From Thiocystis violacea (GTDB lineage: Bacteria; Pseudomonadota; Gammaproteobacteria; Chromatiales; Chromatiaceae): a DNA stretch of 64,000 nucleotides. Shown here piece by piece: positions 1 to 9,788 of this stretch. Where the stretch lies: the NCBI RefSeq assembly GCF_016583565.1, contig NZ_NRRF01000004.1, positions 1 to 64,000 of the forward strand, given 5' to 3'. A program made the position numbers and the translations under genes. How positions within the stretch are numbered: position 1 is the first letter of the stretch; every line of letters starts with the position of its first letter. The notes below the pieces were generated by a model. The model did no database searches, was not told the DNA's origin, and saw nothing but the letters and a program-made list of their open reading frames with translations.

Positions 1-945
1 AGAGGATATCCGGAACAGAAAATGCTTAAATCATTAAAATTCTAAATAAGATAGCCTCTTAGGTACGACAATCACGCGTATCGATGATGCCATGGCCTTT
101 CAAGAGATGTCCGATGATTTTTGGCGTCAGGCAGAACCCTTGCTGGAGCCGTTCAAGCGGAAACACTCGGGTGGCCGTACACCACTTGATTTCCGCGTCA
201 TCTTGAACGGCATCCGCTACCTGCTCAAGACCGGCTGTCAGTGGGACTGTCTTCCCGTGTGCTATGGCGCCAAGAGTACGGTGCATGAGCACTTCCAGAA
301 ATGGGTTCACGCGGGTGTTTTGAGCGAACTCTTTCGCGTGATGGCCAACGCGTATCAGGAGCAGATCGGGCTTCAATGGACATGGCAGTCCATGGACGGT
401 GCCTTGGTGCAAGCTCCCGTGCACGGGCAATCCGTGTGTCTCGCGGAAGAAGGGCTGGGGCGCAATCCGACCGACCGGGGACGCAGCGGCAGCAAATTGC
501 ACTTGCAGGTCGATCAGCAGGGCGTGCCGCTAGGAGTGGAGGTGGTCGGTGCCAATGTCCACGATAGTCGTTTGGTGTCCTCGACGCTGGCCACCACGAT
601 TTTCCCTCGACCAGCCCCGACGCCCGACGACCCCCAGCATCTGTGCTTGGACAAGGGATACGATTACGCCCGTGTGGAGATAGAAGTGAAGGACCATGGC
701 TATCTTCCACACATCCGGCGCATTGGCGAGGAGAAACTGGCTGACGGTGCGAAGACGCCTACGGCCCGGCGTTGGGTCGTCGAACGGACGATCGCCTGGC
801 TGAAAGGGTTTCGGGCGATTCGTACCCGTTATGTTTGCCAGATGCCCAATTACTTGGCACTGATTCACCTGGCTTGCGCACAAATCTTATTCCGAAAACT
901 CCAAGAAACCTAAAGTTTAAGCAAACTATGTTCCGGATATCTTCT
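1..945 (+). mobile_element. IS5-family insertion sequence, apparently complete
   Basis: The element is bounded by near-perfect terminal inverted repeats: bases 1-17 match the reverse complement of 929-945 at 16 of 17 positions (mismatch at the fourth base). It encodes one uninterrupted transposase. IS5 relatives often duplicate a TA dinucleotide; if so here, the element proper is 2-944 and the TA at 945-946 is the right target copy. The left flank is outside the window, so the duplication cannot be confirmed. The right end abuts and completes the hemH stop codon. That the window begins on the first base of the element suggests a contig broken at a repeat, which is inference. Confidence 0.9.
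92..913 (+). CDS. IS5-family transposase (DDE type)
   Basis: The 273-residue protein has an N-terminal DUF4096-like DNA-binding region (about residues 8-75), in which WxxxEPLLEP and the C-W-x-x-L-P stretch are visible, followed by a DDE transposase core. The probable catalytic residues are D102 (SMDGALVQ), D187 (CLDKGYD) and E231 (VVERTIAWL). The GRSGSK segment before the second Asp is typical of the IS5/IS427 type. Many IS427-group elements need a frameshift to join two frames; this one is a single frame with all three acidic residues, so the element is probably active or recently so. It would cut and paste the surrounding element through the inverted repeats at 1-17 and 929-945. Confidence 0.92.
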   Translation: MAFQEMSDDFWRQAEPLLEPFKRKHSGGRTPLDFRVILNGIRYLLKTGCQWDCLPVCYGAKSTVHEHFQKWVHAGVLSELFRVMANAYQEQIGLQWTWQSMDGALVQAPVHGQSVCLAEEGLGRNPTDRGRSGSKLHLQVDQQGVPLGVEVVGANVHDSRLVSSTLATTIFPRPAPTPDDPQHLCLDKGYDYARVEIEVKDHGYLPHIRRIGEEKLADGAKTPTARRWVVERTIAWLKGFRAIRTRYVCQMPNYLALIHLACAQILFRKLQET

Positions 946-2044
946 AAGCCGCCGCGCCCATGACCCGCGCCCGCTCGGCGCGCGCGGCCAGCTCGGCGTC
1001 ATCCGCCGCGACCCCCGCGATTTCGGGCCAGCCCGCACAGTGCCTGAGGGTGAGATCGGCAAACAGCTCCAGGTGGTCGGGGTTGTCGTTCAGGCAGGGA
1101 ATATAGGTGTAGGACTCGCCGCCAGCCCCCAGGAAGAGGTGGCGGTTTTCGATCGAGATCTCTTCGAGCGTCTCCAGACAATCCGCCGAGAAGCCCGGCG
1201 AGATCACCTGCACCGACTTGACACCCTCTGCACCGAGCGCCTGCAGCGTCACATCCGTATAGGGCTTGAGCCACTCGCTCTTGCCGAGCCTGGACTGGAA
1301 GGTCAAGGCCCAGCGATCCGGGGGCAGATCCAGACGCTCGACGACCAGCCGCGCGGTCTTCTGACAGAGGCAGTGGTAGGGATCGCCCTTATCGAAATAG
1401 TCCTTGGGGATGCCATGGAAGGAGAAGAGCAGACGCTCCGCCTGGCCATGCGTGGCCCAATGGGCGCGAATGCTGGCGACGAGTGCCTCGATGTAAGCCG
1501 GCTCGTCGTGATAGCCGTTGATGAAACGCAGCTCCGGCAGCCAGCGCCAGCGTGTGAGCTCACGCGTCACGGCATCGAAGACGGACGCCGTCGTTGACGC
1601 GGAATACTGGGGATAGAGCGGAAAGACGAGCACGCGGCGCGCGTTGGCGGCCTTGAGTTCGGCGAGCCCGGCGGGGACCGAGGGGTTGCCGTAGCGCATC
1701 GCCAGGGCCACCTTGACGGGGCCGCCCAGGCGCGCGTCGAGCAAGCTCTGCAGCTCGGCCGCCTGCCGTCGCGAAATATCCAGCAGCGGAGAGCCCGCCT
1801 CCGTCCAAACCGACTGATACGCGGCCGCCGAGCGGGCCGGGCGCGTGCGCAGGATGATGCCATGCAGCAGGAGCATCCAGGGCAGCCGAGCCATCTCGAC
1901 GACACGGCGATCAGACAGGAATTCGGCCAGATAGCGTCTCACGTCGGAGACGCTCGGCGTATCCGGTGTGCCGAGATTGACGAGTAGGACCCCAAGGCAC
2001 TCAGGGGCGTCGTGGCGGTAGTCGAGCGTATTTACAAACGTCAT
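944..2044 (-). CDS. hemH: Ferrochelatase (protoheme ferro-lyase)
   Basis: Ferrochelatase inserts Fe2+ into protoporphyrin IX, the last step of protoheme synthesis, on the cytoplasmic face of the membrane. The protein opens with GVLLVNLGTPDTP, the family signature, and contains FSFHGIPKDY (with the metal-site His) and LTFQSRLGKSEWLKPYT, both diagnostic. I place the start at 2044 (MTFVNTLDY), giving 366 residues; an upstream in-frame Met at 2095 would add an arginine-rich stretch overlapping the preceding gene. The C-terminus is longer than the roughly 320-residue enterobacterial enzyme and ends in an alanine run. The TAG stop at 944-946 lies across the end of the IS5 element, so the original last codons may have been preserved or slightly changed by the insertion. 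Confidence 0.93.
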   Translation of the reverse strand: MTFVNTLDYRHDAPECLGVLLVNLGTPDTPSVSDVRRYLAEFLSDRRVVEMARLPWMLLLHGIILRTRPARSAAAYQSVWTEAGSPLLDISRRQAAELQSLLDARLGGPVKVALAMRYGNPSVPAGLAELKAANARRVLVFPLYPQYSASTTASVFDAVTRELTRWRWLPELRFINGYHDEPAYIEALVASIRAHWATHGQAERLLFSFHGIPKDYFDKGDPYHCLCQKTARLVVERLDLPPDRWALTFQSRLGKSEWLKPYTDVTLQALGAEGVKSVQVISPGFSADCLETLEEISIENRHLFLGAGGESYTYIPCLNDNPDHLELFADLTLRHCAGWPEIAGVAADDAELAARAERARVMGAAA

Positions 2045-2057
2045 CCAGGGGTCTCGG

Positions 2058-2627
2058 TCAGGTGTGCGGCGCCGGGGAGTCTTGCGTCTCCGCATACAAC
2101 TGTTTGAAGAGGGCCTTGAAGCGCTGCGGGTCCGGATTGCCGAAGACGGGATCCTCGACCACCGGGGCGGCGGCCTGGATCGCGTCCCAGTCGTCCTCCG
2201 ACAGCGCCTGCAGGGCGATGGGAAAGGCCTCCGAATCCTCGAGGATCATGTGCCCGCGATTGGTCGCGACCAGCTCCCGGCCGTTGGCCTCGACGTCTTC
2301 GCGCAGCAGCACCTCCTCATTGAGGATGCCCTCGATGGAGGTACGGAAGCGCTTCGTCACCTGGCTCAAGCCGGCATGCTGGCGCGTCAGTACCTCGAAG
2401 ATATCGGGGCGATCGGTGCCCAACTCCAGCACGCGCTGGAAGATAAGTTCCTCGGTCGGGTGATGCACGACGTCGGCATAGTTGTCCATGTATTCGAGCA
2501 GCTCGTTGATCAGCTCATAGTCGGGCTCGGTGCCCTCATGAAAGCGATCGAGCAGCCCGTCGAGCAGATTGAGAACCTGTGTCAGCCGCGCATGGTCCTG
2601 CGCGAGCCTCGCCATGACTGGATGCAT
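2058..2627 (-). CDS. Hemerythrin HHE-domain protein
   Basis: The 189-residue, four-helix hemerythrin-type protein has the expected diiron ligands spaced through it: a His in AQDHARL near residue 11, a VVHHPTEE cluster near residue 55, TRQHAGL in the middle, and GHMILEDSEAF (HxxxED) near residue 130. Such domains bind a non-heme diiron centre and act in O2 or NO sensing, iron storage or repair; the exact role here is not readable. A strong GAGGAGG ribosome site lies 6 bases before the ATG at 2627. It is directly upstream of hemH with 13 bases between, so co-transcription with heme synthesis is likely. Confidence 0.85.
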   Translation of the reverse strand: MHPVMARLAQDHARLTQVLNLLDGLLDRFHEGTEPDYELINELLEYMDNYADVVHHPTEELIFQRVLELGTDRPDIFEVLTRQHAGLSQVTKRFRTSIEGILNEEVLLREDVEANGRELVATNRGHMILEDSEAFPIALQALSEDDWDAIQAAAPVVEDPVFGNPDPQRFKALFKQLYAETQDSPAPHT

Positions 2628-2786
2628 ATGCTTCCTCCTCGGATCAGCGGACAGGAACGGAATCCTCGCGCAGACGACACAGCGTCCGCGGGCGTCAGAG
2701 ATCCCGGCAAGCCCACCATGGCGTTGGAAATCGAGCGATGATTGAGAGACAGGACCAGAACCCGGTCTCCGCCGAGCAGTATGCCA

Positions 2787-4493
2787 TCATCGCCGACGTT
2801 GCCAAGCCGCGATCCAGCGCCAGACCGGTCCCTCTCGGTGACTCTCGCCGATCGCGACATAGTTGAGCGCGTGGATGTTCTGCAGTACCCAGTCCATCCG
2901 CCGGCGCGCCTCTTCGCGTCCGCAGAAGAGCAGACGTTCGCCGATATGGAGCCGCTCCTTCCCATCCGGCAGGAGAATCCGCTCGTCGCTGCGCACCAGG
3001 AGCAGGGGGAGCGCGTTGAGTCGCCTGTCGCGATCGCGCGGGTCGCGCAGCAGGGTATCGAGCGTGACGGTGAGACCACGGCCCGCGGCATCCTTCACCG
3101 CAAAGGCCCGCTCGGCGTCGATGGTGACCTCCCACACATAGGGGACACTGTCGTCCACCAGGGCGATGATGCGGGCGAGCAGCATGCGCGCCCAGTCCTC
3201 GTCCTGAAAGCGCGCCAGGTTGGAGAAGTCCGCCAGCAGTGGCGTGACGAGCCGGACGCGGATGCGGTGCGCGATGATGGTGCTGGGATTCATGATCGCC
3301 TGCGCCCCGACGCGGTCGAACAGCTCCTGGTTCTGGATGTGATTCTCGCGCGCGATGACGAAGAGATCCGAGTTGAGTTGGAGCGCGGTCATGACGATGG
3401 AGAGGTTGTCGGCGTCATGGTCCGTGCCGGCCACCAGACCGACGGCGCGCCCGATCTCGGCCTCCTCCAGCGTGACCGCCTCGGTGCCTCTCCCGTGAAC
3501 CACGCCCTCCGGCGGGATGCCCGTCTTGTGCGGTTCCGCCTCGATCACGGCCAGCTCCAGCCCCTGCTCCTTGAGGTGCTTGTACATCGCCTTGCCGAAC
3601 CGCCCGTAGCCGCAGATGACCCAGCGCCCCTTATGCGGCGGATAGTGCGGCTCGCTGATGGTCTCGCCGGTGAATCCAGACAGCCAGTCGACCAGCAGCG
3701 TCTGACAGGGCGCCTGAATAGCGATGGCGATATAGAGCGCGAAGGCATCGAAGGGATCGTAGATATGATCGGTCCCGAAAGAGGCCATGTTCGCCTCGAC
3801 CTCGTGCGAGTCGGCACGGCAGATGACCTTGCTCTTCGGGTTCAGCAGCTTGGCCGCGATGGCGATCTTAAGGTTGGCCTCGTTGACATTGGTCAGGGCC
3901 ACGACGCCGCGGCACAGGGGGTGCTTGAGCCCCGCCGCTTCAAGCGCATCCGGGCTGCGGGCGTCGGCGCAGAGGGCGGGGACGAACTCGCGCTGGCTGT
4001 CGAGCTGCAGGAGATTGACGCGCTCCGGATCGATGTCGATGACGACCGCATGCAGCTTCCGATCCGTCAGTCCCTTGACCAGTGCCGTGCCGGTCTGGCC
4101 GTAGCCGCAGATGAGATAGAAGGGCTGTGTCAGACGCCGCACGCGCAGGCGGAAGCGCCGCTCGGCGATGGCCCGCTGCAGGGTGCTATCCTGAAGCAGG
4201 GTGATGAGGTTGCCGATGGCGTAGATCCAGACGGCGACGGTGACGAAGACCGCGAAGGAGACCCAGATGCGCTGCGCATCCGTGAAGGCGTTCGGCAGCT
4301 CGCCGAAGCCGATGGTCGTCGACATGTAGCTGACGAAGTAGAAGGCATGGAAGAGGCTCATACGCGTCACGTTGCCGTCCGCGTCCTGAGCCGGGATGAT
4401 CGCCATCCCCGCCATGGCCACGGCGTAGGCGACGATCAGGGTGAGCAGCGGCGTGCGCATGCGCCGCAGGATGAGGAAGAAGATGGTATCCAT
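2787..4493 (-). CDS. Potassium channel with two RCK/TrkA-N domains
   Basis: This 568-residue protein is a two-transmembrane-helix potassium channel with a large cytoplasmic gating part. Helix 1 spans about residues 15-33, the selectivity filter is TTIGFGE (residues 59-65; the TIGFG core fits the potassium filter pattern), and helix 2 spans about 76-100. Two Rossmann-type RCK domains follow, with nucleotide-binding motifs GYGQTG (130-135) and GYGRFG (295-300), and a TrkA-C-like end. Two RCK domains in one chain resemble BK-type and some bacterial ligand-gated channels. It is transcribed after the DUF6394 gene with a 24-base gap, so the two membrane proteins probably work together. Confidence 0.88.
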   Translation of the reverse strand: MDTIFFLILRRMRTPLLTLIVAYAVAMAGMAIIPAQDADGNVTRMSLFHAFYFVSYMSTTIGFGELPNAFTDAQRIWVSFAVFVTVAVWIYAIGNLITLLQDSTLQRAIAERRFRLRVRRLTQPFYLICGYGQTGTALVKGLTDRKLHAVVIDIDPERVNLLQLDSQREFVPALCADARSPDALEAAGLKHPLCRGVVALTNVNEANLKIAIAAKLLNPKSKVICRADSHEVEANMASFGTDHIYDPFDAFALYIAIAIQAPCQTLLVDWLSGFTGETISEPHYPPHKGRWVICGYGRFGKAMYKHLKEQGLELAVIEAEPHKTGIPPEGVVHGRGTEAVTLEEAEIGRAVGLVAGTDHDADNLSIVMTALQLNSDLFVIARENHIQNQELFDRVGAQAIMNPSTIIAHRIRVRLVTPLLADFSNLARFQDEDWARMLLARIIALVDDSVPYVWEVTIDAERAFAVKDAAGRGLTVTLDTLLRDPRDRDRRLNALPLLLVRSDERILLPDGKERLHIGERLLFCGREEARRRMDWVLQNIHALNYVAIGESHREGPVWRWIAAWQRRR

Positions 4494-4517
4494 GGGAAAA
4501 TCCGCCCGAAGCGGCGG

Positions 4518-4901
4518 CTAGCGGCGCAGCATGACGGTCTCGATCACCAGGAGGGTCACGGACACCACGTTGGCGATCATGGCCCCACCAGAGAGCGAGA
4601 CGATGCTCGCCATCACGGACTCGGTCAGCCCCGCGTCGGTGGCATAGAGGGCGAAGGTCCACAACAGGGTTGCCGCGATCAATTGGAGCATCGCAACCAG
4701 GCTGGTCGAGAGCAGCACCGCGCCCATCTGGGTCCGATCGCCGAACTTGAGCACGGTGGCGATCATGTTCACCACGACGACGGCGAAGAGCTCCCAGGCA
4801 TGGTGATGATTGGGATTGTCCAACTCACCGACGAAGAAGCCAAAATTCAGGGTCAGGGCGAGGACGATGAAGAAGCCGAAGACGACTTTCTCGGGATTCA
4901 T
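4518..4901 (-). CDS. DUF6394-family small membrane protein
   Basis: I choose the ATG at 4901 (MNPEKVVFG), which has an AGGAG site about 9 bases upstream, giving 127 residues; a longer frame back to 4979 has no such support. Four hydrophobic segments are visible (about residues 4-22, 37-55, 65-88, 100-122), with the polar GDRTQMG between the second and third. The conserved start MNPEKVVFGFF matches what I recall as DUF6394, a family without a known function. It lies immediately upstream of the potassium channel, so a role as a channel partner or in cation homeostasis is a reasonable inference and nothing more. Confidence 0.7.
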   Translation of the reverse strand: MNPEKVVFGFFIVLALTLNFGFFVGELDNPNHHHAWELFAVVVVNMIATVLKFGDRTQMGAVLLSTSLVAMLQLIAATLLWTFALYATDAGLTESVMASIVSLSGGAMIANVVSVTLLVIETVMLRR

Positions 4902-5044
4902 GGCGGGCAGCTCCTGCGCGGCGGTTGCGGGGATCATGGTCGTTTCATTGGGGCGCGGGCAATCCGGGATCGGGTCCACTGGAACCAGCCGTCGCGACCG
5001 GACCCCTATGCTAGCACCAGACCGGGCGTAAGCCGGATAGCCCC

Positions 5045-7753
5045 TTGCTGATCACCCTCATCACAACCCTTGCGGGACTGGGCTTCGGTCTCTGGGACGG
5101 AGAGCCGGCGCTGTTCGCCGTGCTGGGATTCCTTGCCGGACGCGTCATCGCCCTCGAGCTGGGCCTGCGACGCCTGCGGCGGGAGCTCCTTCCGCGAGCC
5201 GCCCCGGCGGATGCCGCGCCCGCGTCGCGGGTGCCGGCTTCGGCCGATGTCCGCCAGCCTGCCGAGGCCGTCGCCAAAAGGCCGGAGCCCTTCTCACTGG
5301 ACCTGGATTGGATGCAGGATCGAACGGCCCCGACCAGGCCCGAGGGGCGGCACGGCACCCCGGACGCCGGGCCGCCGACCCGGGTCGGCGCGTCGGCCGG
5401 CGACACCCTGCCCGGCGCTGCTTGGCTCCAAAGCCTGCGCGACTGGCTCATCACCGGCAATCTCTTCGTCCGCGTCGGTATCCTACTGGTCTTCTTCGGC
5501 GTCGGCTTCCTCATCAATTACGCCGTCGATCAGCAATGGCTGCGCTTCTCGCTGGAGCTGCGGCTGGCCGCGGTCGCCGTGGCGAGCCTGGGTCTGCTCG
5601 CGCTGGGCTGGCGGCTGCGCGCGAAGCGGCGCGACTACGGCCTGCTGCTTCAGGGCGCGGCCATCGGCATCCTCTACCTGGACGTCTACGGCGCCTTTCA
5701 GCTCGCCGACGTGCTGCCGGCGACAGCCGCCTTCGTCCTCATGGCCCTCATCGGCCTCTCGGCCGCGGCGCTCGCGGTCGTCCAGAACGCCTCCTCGCTG
5801 GCTTGGTTCGGCTTCGCGGGCGGTTTCCTGGCGCCCATCGTCGCCTCCTCGGCCAACGAGGATCATGTCGCCCTCTTCAGCTACTACGCCATCCTGAATG
5901 CGACCATTCTCGCCGTGGCCTGGCTGCGCAGCTGGCGGGCGCTGAACCTGCTCGGCTTCGTCTTCACCTTCGGCATCGCCGTGATTTGGGGCGTGCTGCG
6001 CTACGTGCCGGAACGCTTTGCGAGCACGGAGCCTTTCCTGGTGCTCTTCTTCCTCTTTTACGTCGCCATTGCGGTGCTCTATGCGCTCCGTCAGCCGCCA
6101 CGCTGGCGTGGATATGTCGATACCACGCTCATCTTCGGCACGCCCATTGTCGCCTTCGCCTGTCAGGTCGAGCTGGTGCGACACCTGCCGCATGGCATTG
6201 CCTGGTCCGCGGCCCTGGCCGGCGGCTTCTATCTCGCGCTCGGCGGACTGCTCAGGCGCAACGCGGCGGAAGGACTCAAGCTGCTTGCTCAGGCCTTCGT
6301 CGCGCTCGGGATCATCTTTCTCTCGGTCGCCATTCCCTTTGCGCTCGCGGCGGACACCACGGCGGGGGTCTGGGCGCTGGAGGGCGCCGGCCTGATCTGG
6401 ATCGGCAGCCGGCAGGGCCGCCCATGGACCCGAGCCTTCGGCCTCATCCTGCAGGCTGGGGCGGCGGTCGCCCTGATCGCGGGGATGCCCTATGCCCTGC
6501 CCCGCCCCTTCATGAACAGCGTCTATCTCGGCGCGGCCATGCTCGCCATCGCCGCCGCCTTCAGCGCCTACTGGCTGGACTGCGCCGACAGCGGACGCCG
6601 CAGCTGGGAGCGCGGCAGCGCCGCCTGGCTGCTGATCTGGGGCTTGGCCTGGTGGCTCGGCGCGGGAGCGGCCGAGCTGGTGCGGCTGGATGCCGGCGCG
6701 GCGCTTGCGGCGAACGCGCTCTGGTACGGGCTCCTGACCCTCGCCGTCGCCGAGGTGACCGCGAGCCTGGCGCCCTGGCCGCGCCTGTACCCCGCGCAAG
6801 CCGCCCTGCCGCTATTGGGGCTGGCGGCCCTGGCCGCGAGCCTGGGCCGTGTTGCCCATCCCGCGATGGCGGGCGGAATCGCGGCATGGCCGGTCTGGCT
6901 GGCGGCCGGATATCTCGTCCTCCTGAGGATGGAGCGGCGGGAGATCCGGCCCTATCTCGGCTGGACACATGCCGCGCTGGCGCTGCTGCTGACGGCCGTC
7001 CTTGAATGGGAGCTGGTCTGGACGGTCATGAAGCAGCCTGCGCTGGCCGAGGGATGGCACCGTGCCGCCGTCGCGCTGGTCCCCGTCCTGGGTCTTTGGA
7101 CCCTGACCCGGCTCCGCGTCTGGCCCGTGACGAGCTGGGCCTTTGCCTACCAGGTCGGCGTGGGCGGCGTCCTGGTCTTCGGCCTGCTGCTGTGGACGCT
7201 CTGGTCGATGGAATCGCCCGGCGGCTCGGCCCCCCTGCCCTGGCTCCCGCTGCTCAACCCCCTTGATGGGATGCTCGCCCTGATCCTGCTGACGCTCTGG
7301 CACTGGTGGCAAGACCTCGGGCGCCGGCAGCTGATCCATCCGACACCGGCGGAAGCGCGCTTCGCCCGGACGCTTTTCGGCACACTGGCCTTCCTGTGGG
7401 CCAACCTGGCGCTGCTTCGCGCCCTCCACCAGCTCGTCTCGATCCCCTATGAATGGAGCGCCCTTTTCCGGTCGGACCTCGTGCAGACCTCGGTCGCGGT
7501 GCTTTGGGGACTGGTCGGAGTCGGTCTGCTGCTGCTCGCGCGGGCGCGCGGGTCGCGGACGGTCTGGATCGCCGGCGCCACGGTGCTGGCGGCCGTGGTG
7601 GTGAAGCTGTTCGCGGTCGACCTGGCCGCGAGCGGGACCCTGGAGCGTGTGATCTCCTTCCTGGCGGTCGGCGGCCTACTGGTCGGGATCGGCTGGTGGT
7701 CGCCGCCGCCACGCGCTGACGCGATCAAGGGGCAGGCGACTGATCGCGCCTAA
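5045..7753 (+). CDS. DUF2339 polytopic membrane protein
   Basis: The 902-residue protein begins with a membrane segment, a charged and proline/alanine-rich cytoplasmic stretch (about 40-125), then WLQSLRDWLITGNLFVRVG and more than twenty hydrophobic segments to the end. The block GNLFVRVGILLVFFGVGFL and the GFAGGFLAPI motif are typical of DUF2339, a family of very large bacterial membrane proteins of unknown function. The first usable start is the TTG at 5045; no strong ribosome site is seen, so the true start may be slightly different. It is transcribed alone, divergent from the DUF6394/channel pair, with only 143 bases between the start codons. Confidence 0.8.
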   Translation: MLITLITTLAGLGFGLWDGEPALFAVLGFLAGRVIALELGLRRLRRELLPRAAPADAAPASRVPASADVRQPAEAVAKRPEPFSLDLDWMQDRTAPTRPEGRHGTPDAGPPTRVGASAGDTLPGAAWLQSLRDWLITGNLFVRVGILLVFFGVGFLINYAVDQQWLRFSLELRLAAVAVASLGLLALGWRLRAKRRDYGLLLQGAAIGILYLDVYGAFQLADVLPATAAFVLMALIGLSAAALAVVQNASSLAWFGFAGGFLAPIVASSANEDHVALFSYYAILNATILAVAWLRSWRALNLLGFVFTFGIAVIWGVLRYVPERFASTEPFLVLFFLFYVAIAVLYALRQPPRWRGYVDTTLIFGTPIVAFACQVELVRHLPHGIAWSAALAGGFYLALGGLLRRNAAEGLKLLAQAFVALGIIFLSVAIPFALAADTTAGVWALEGAGLIWIGSRQGRPWTRAFGLILQAGAAVALIAGMPYALPRPFMNSVYLGAAMLAIAAAFSAYWLDCADSGRRSWERGSAAWLLIWGLAWWLGAGAAELVRLDAGAALAANALWYGLLTLAVAEVTASLAPWPRLYPAQAALPLLGLAALAASLGRVAHPAMAGGIAAWPVWLAAGYLVLLRMERREIRPYLGWTHAALALLLTAVLEWELVWTVMKQPALAEGWHRAAVALVPVLGLWTLTRLRVWPVTSWAFAYQVGVGGVLVFGLLLWTLWSMESPGGSAPLPWLPLLNPLDGMLALILLTLWHWWQDLGRRQLIHPTPAEARFARTLFGTLAFLWANLALLRALHQLVSIPYEWSALFRSDLVQTSVAVLWGLVGVGLLLLARARGSRTVWIAGATVLAAVVVKLFAVDLAASGTLERVISFLAVGGLLVGIGWWSPPPRADAIKGQATDRA

Positions 7754-7839
7754 TGCGGCATCTCACGCAAGGTTGCGACTCGATCAGCAATCAGTCTCGG
7801 GGGATCGCCGAGCGTCGATCGCCCGATCGAGCCCCAGAC

Positions 7840-9705
7840 TCAGGTCGCCAGCCAGCGCTCGAGGACGGAGCGCAATTGCGCCAGGTCGAACGGCTTGCTG
7901 AGATACCCGTCCATGCCGGCCGCCTGGCATCGAGCCTCGATTCCGCGTTGGACATCGGCGGTCAGCGCAATGATGGGAACGGGGGCGCGACCCAGCTCGC
8001 GCTCCAACCGGCGGGCCTCGCTCGCGGCAATGAAGCCATCCATGCCTGGCATGTGACAATCCATCAACACCAGGTCGTAGCGGGTCGCGCGGAGCAGGTC
8101 CAGCGCCTCACGGCCATCGGCCGCGACATCCGCCCGGTACTGGAGAAAGGACAGCATGTACCGCGCCAGCTCCTGATTGACCGGGTTGTCCTCGACCAGC
8201 AGGATCCTAAGGCCGGATCCCGGCGCGGCCCCGTCTGGGTCGGGTGCCGACAGCTCCGCGCCGGGCGCGCTCGGCCGCGTGGATGCTTCCGCGGTTTGCG
8301 GTGGATCCGCCGCTTCGCCAAGTTCTAGTCGAATCCGAAAGCAGGCACCCTCGCCCGGTGTGCTGATCAGGTCGACCTCCCCGCCCATCAGCGTGACCAG
8401 TTGCCGGGTGATGGCCAGCCCAAGCCCCGTGCCGCCGTGTCGGCGCGTGCTGCTCCCATCGGCTTGTTCGAAAGCATTGAAGACGAGCTGCTGTTGATCG
8501 GGGGCGATACCCGGACCGGTATCCTCGACCTCCAATCGCAGACCCAGCCTCTCTCCTCCCCGAGCAAGGACCCGCGCCCTCAGCCGAACCTCGCCGCGCT
8601 CGGTGAATTTCACCGCGTTGCCGAGCAGATTGATCAGCACCTGGCGCAACCGCTGGGAGTCGCCGCGCACGCGGCGCGGCAGGCTCGCGGGAAAATCCGC
8701 GATCAGCGCCAGGTCCTTGCGATCGGCCTCGCCGGCAACCAGACCCAGACAGTCGTCGAGCAGACGCCGCAGGTCGAAGTCCTCCTCGGACAGTTGCATC
8801 CGTCCGGCCTCGATCTTGGAGAAATCGAGAACGTCATCGATGACGCCGAGCAGCGATTGCGCCGATTGATTGGCCATCTTCGCAAAGCGCTGCTCGCGCT
8901 CGCCCAGACGGCCGCTGTGCAGCAGCAGCTCGGTCATTCCCAAGACGCCGTTCATGGGGGTCCGGATCTCGTGGCTCATGTTGGCGAGAAACCGGCTCTT
9001 GGCTTGGCTGGCCGCTTGCGCGGCATCGAGGGCGTGGACCAGCTTCGTCTCGGACGCCGTGAGCGCATCGACTTGATCCTGAATGATCTCCTGGTCCGCG
9101 CGATTCTGCAGCAGGGTGCCCACCAGCCGGGCAAAGACGTTGAACGATCCCGCGCATGCCGCCAGGTCGATGTCATAGAAGGCACGCCGCCGCTCGGTCA
9201 CCATGCCGAGCATGAGGCCCTTGGACCAACCACCGGAGTCGGTCAGGGGACAGGCCGCCAAGCGGGAGATCCCCGCGAGCCCATGCGTCGTTTCGTCGCC
9301 GTCCCAGTTGACGATATCGACCCCGGGCTTGCCCGCCGCACCCAGCCCACGCGCCCTGAGCCAGGCGGCCAGGGCCGTCCAATCGATGTCGACCGCATCG
9401 GGCCCGGCAACCGCCATGGGACGCGGCGGCAGACGCTGCCGGTCGTCGAGCAGCCAGAGGAGGCCGATCTCGACCTCGAAGACATCCACCACGGCCTCGG
9501 CCGTCGTCTCGGCGAATTCCTCGACCCCATCGCTGCCGATCAGCCGTTTGCTATAGCCATAGATCGCCTCGAACCGGGACAGCTCGCGATCCAACCGATA
9601 GCCGGTGTCGATGAGCTTCTGCTCGACAGCGGCGACACGGGTGATACGCGACTGCAAGGCGTCGTACTTCGCCTTCAGCTCACGATAAGCCTCATCGTTC
9701 GCCAT
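7840..9705 (-). CDS. Hybrid sensor histidine kinase with receiver domain
   Basis: The 621-residue cytoplasmic kinase has a coiled-coil start (1-45), a GAF-like sensor region (about 50-205), a HisKA domain with phospho-acceptor H245 in [10 protein letters not shown], an HATPase domain (N box near NLLGNAVKF 359-367, G1 DTGPGI 395-400, G2 GGTGLGLAI 424-432) and a C-terminal receiver domain with Asp pocket VEDN (504-507) and acceptor D549 in [13 protein letters not shown]. There is no membrane helix. It is encoded 83 bases after the FIST gene on the same strand. Partner pairs of FIST proteins and kinases are known, so FIST probably supplies the input. The final phosphotransfer partner is not in the pair; an Hpt protein is cut off at the end of the window, but a link is unproved. 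Confidence 0.92.
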   Translation of the reverse strand: MANDEAYRELKAKYDALQSRITRVAAVEQKLIDTGYRLDRELSRFEAIYGYSKRLIGSDGVEEFAETTAEAVVDVFEVEIGLLWLLDDRQRLPPRPMAVAGPDAVDIDWTALAAWLRARGLGAAGKPGVDIVNWDGDETTHGLAGISRLAACPLTDSGGWSKGLMLGMVTERRRAFYDIDLAACAGSFNVFARLVGTLLQNRADQEIIQDQVDALTASETKLVHALDAAQAASQAKSRFLANMSHEIRTPMNGVLGMTELLLHSGRLGEREQRFAKMANQSAQSLLGVIDDVLDFSKIEAGRMQLSEEDFDLRRLLDDCLGLVAGEADRKDLALIADFPASLPRRVRGDSQRLRQVLINLLGNAVKFTERGEVRLRARVLARGGERLGLRLEVEDTGPGIAPDQQQLVFNAFEQADGSSTRRHGGTGLGLAITRQLVTLMGGEVDLISTPGEGACFRIRLELGEAADPPQTAEASTRPSAPGAELSAPDPDGAAPGSGLRILLVEDNPVNQELARYMLSFLQYRADVAADGREALDLLRATRYDLVLMDCHMPGMDGFIAASEARRLERELGRAPVPIIALTADVQRGIEARCQAAGMDGYLSKPFDLAQLRSVLERWLAT

Positions 9706-9788
9706 TGGTCCCCGCTTGCCTCCCGATCAGATGCATGGCCCGCCCCCCGCCGCGAGGATCGATCGATGCGCCGCGTGAAGCACGCCGG

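Noticed and set aside
2742-5051. Very long open frame on the plus strand opposite the potassium channel and DUF6394 genes
   Set aside because: It mirrors conserved genes, has a low-complexity Arg/Asp/Gly-rich translation and no family features; typical of antisense frames in GC-rich DNA.
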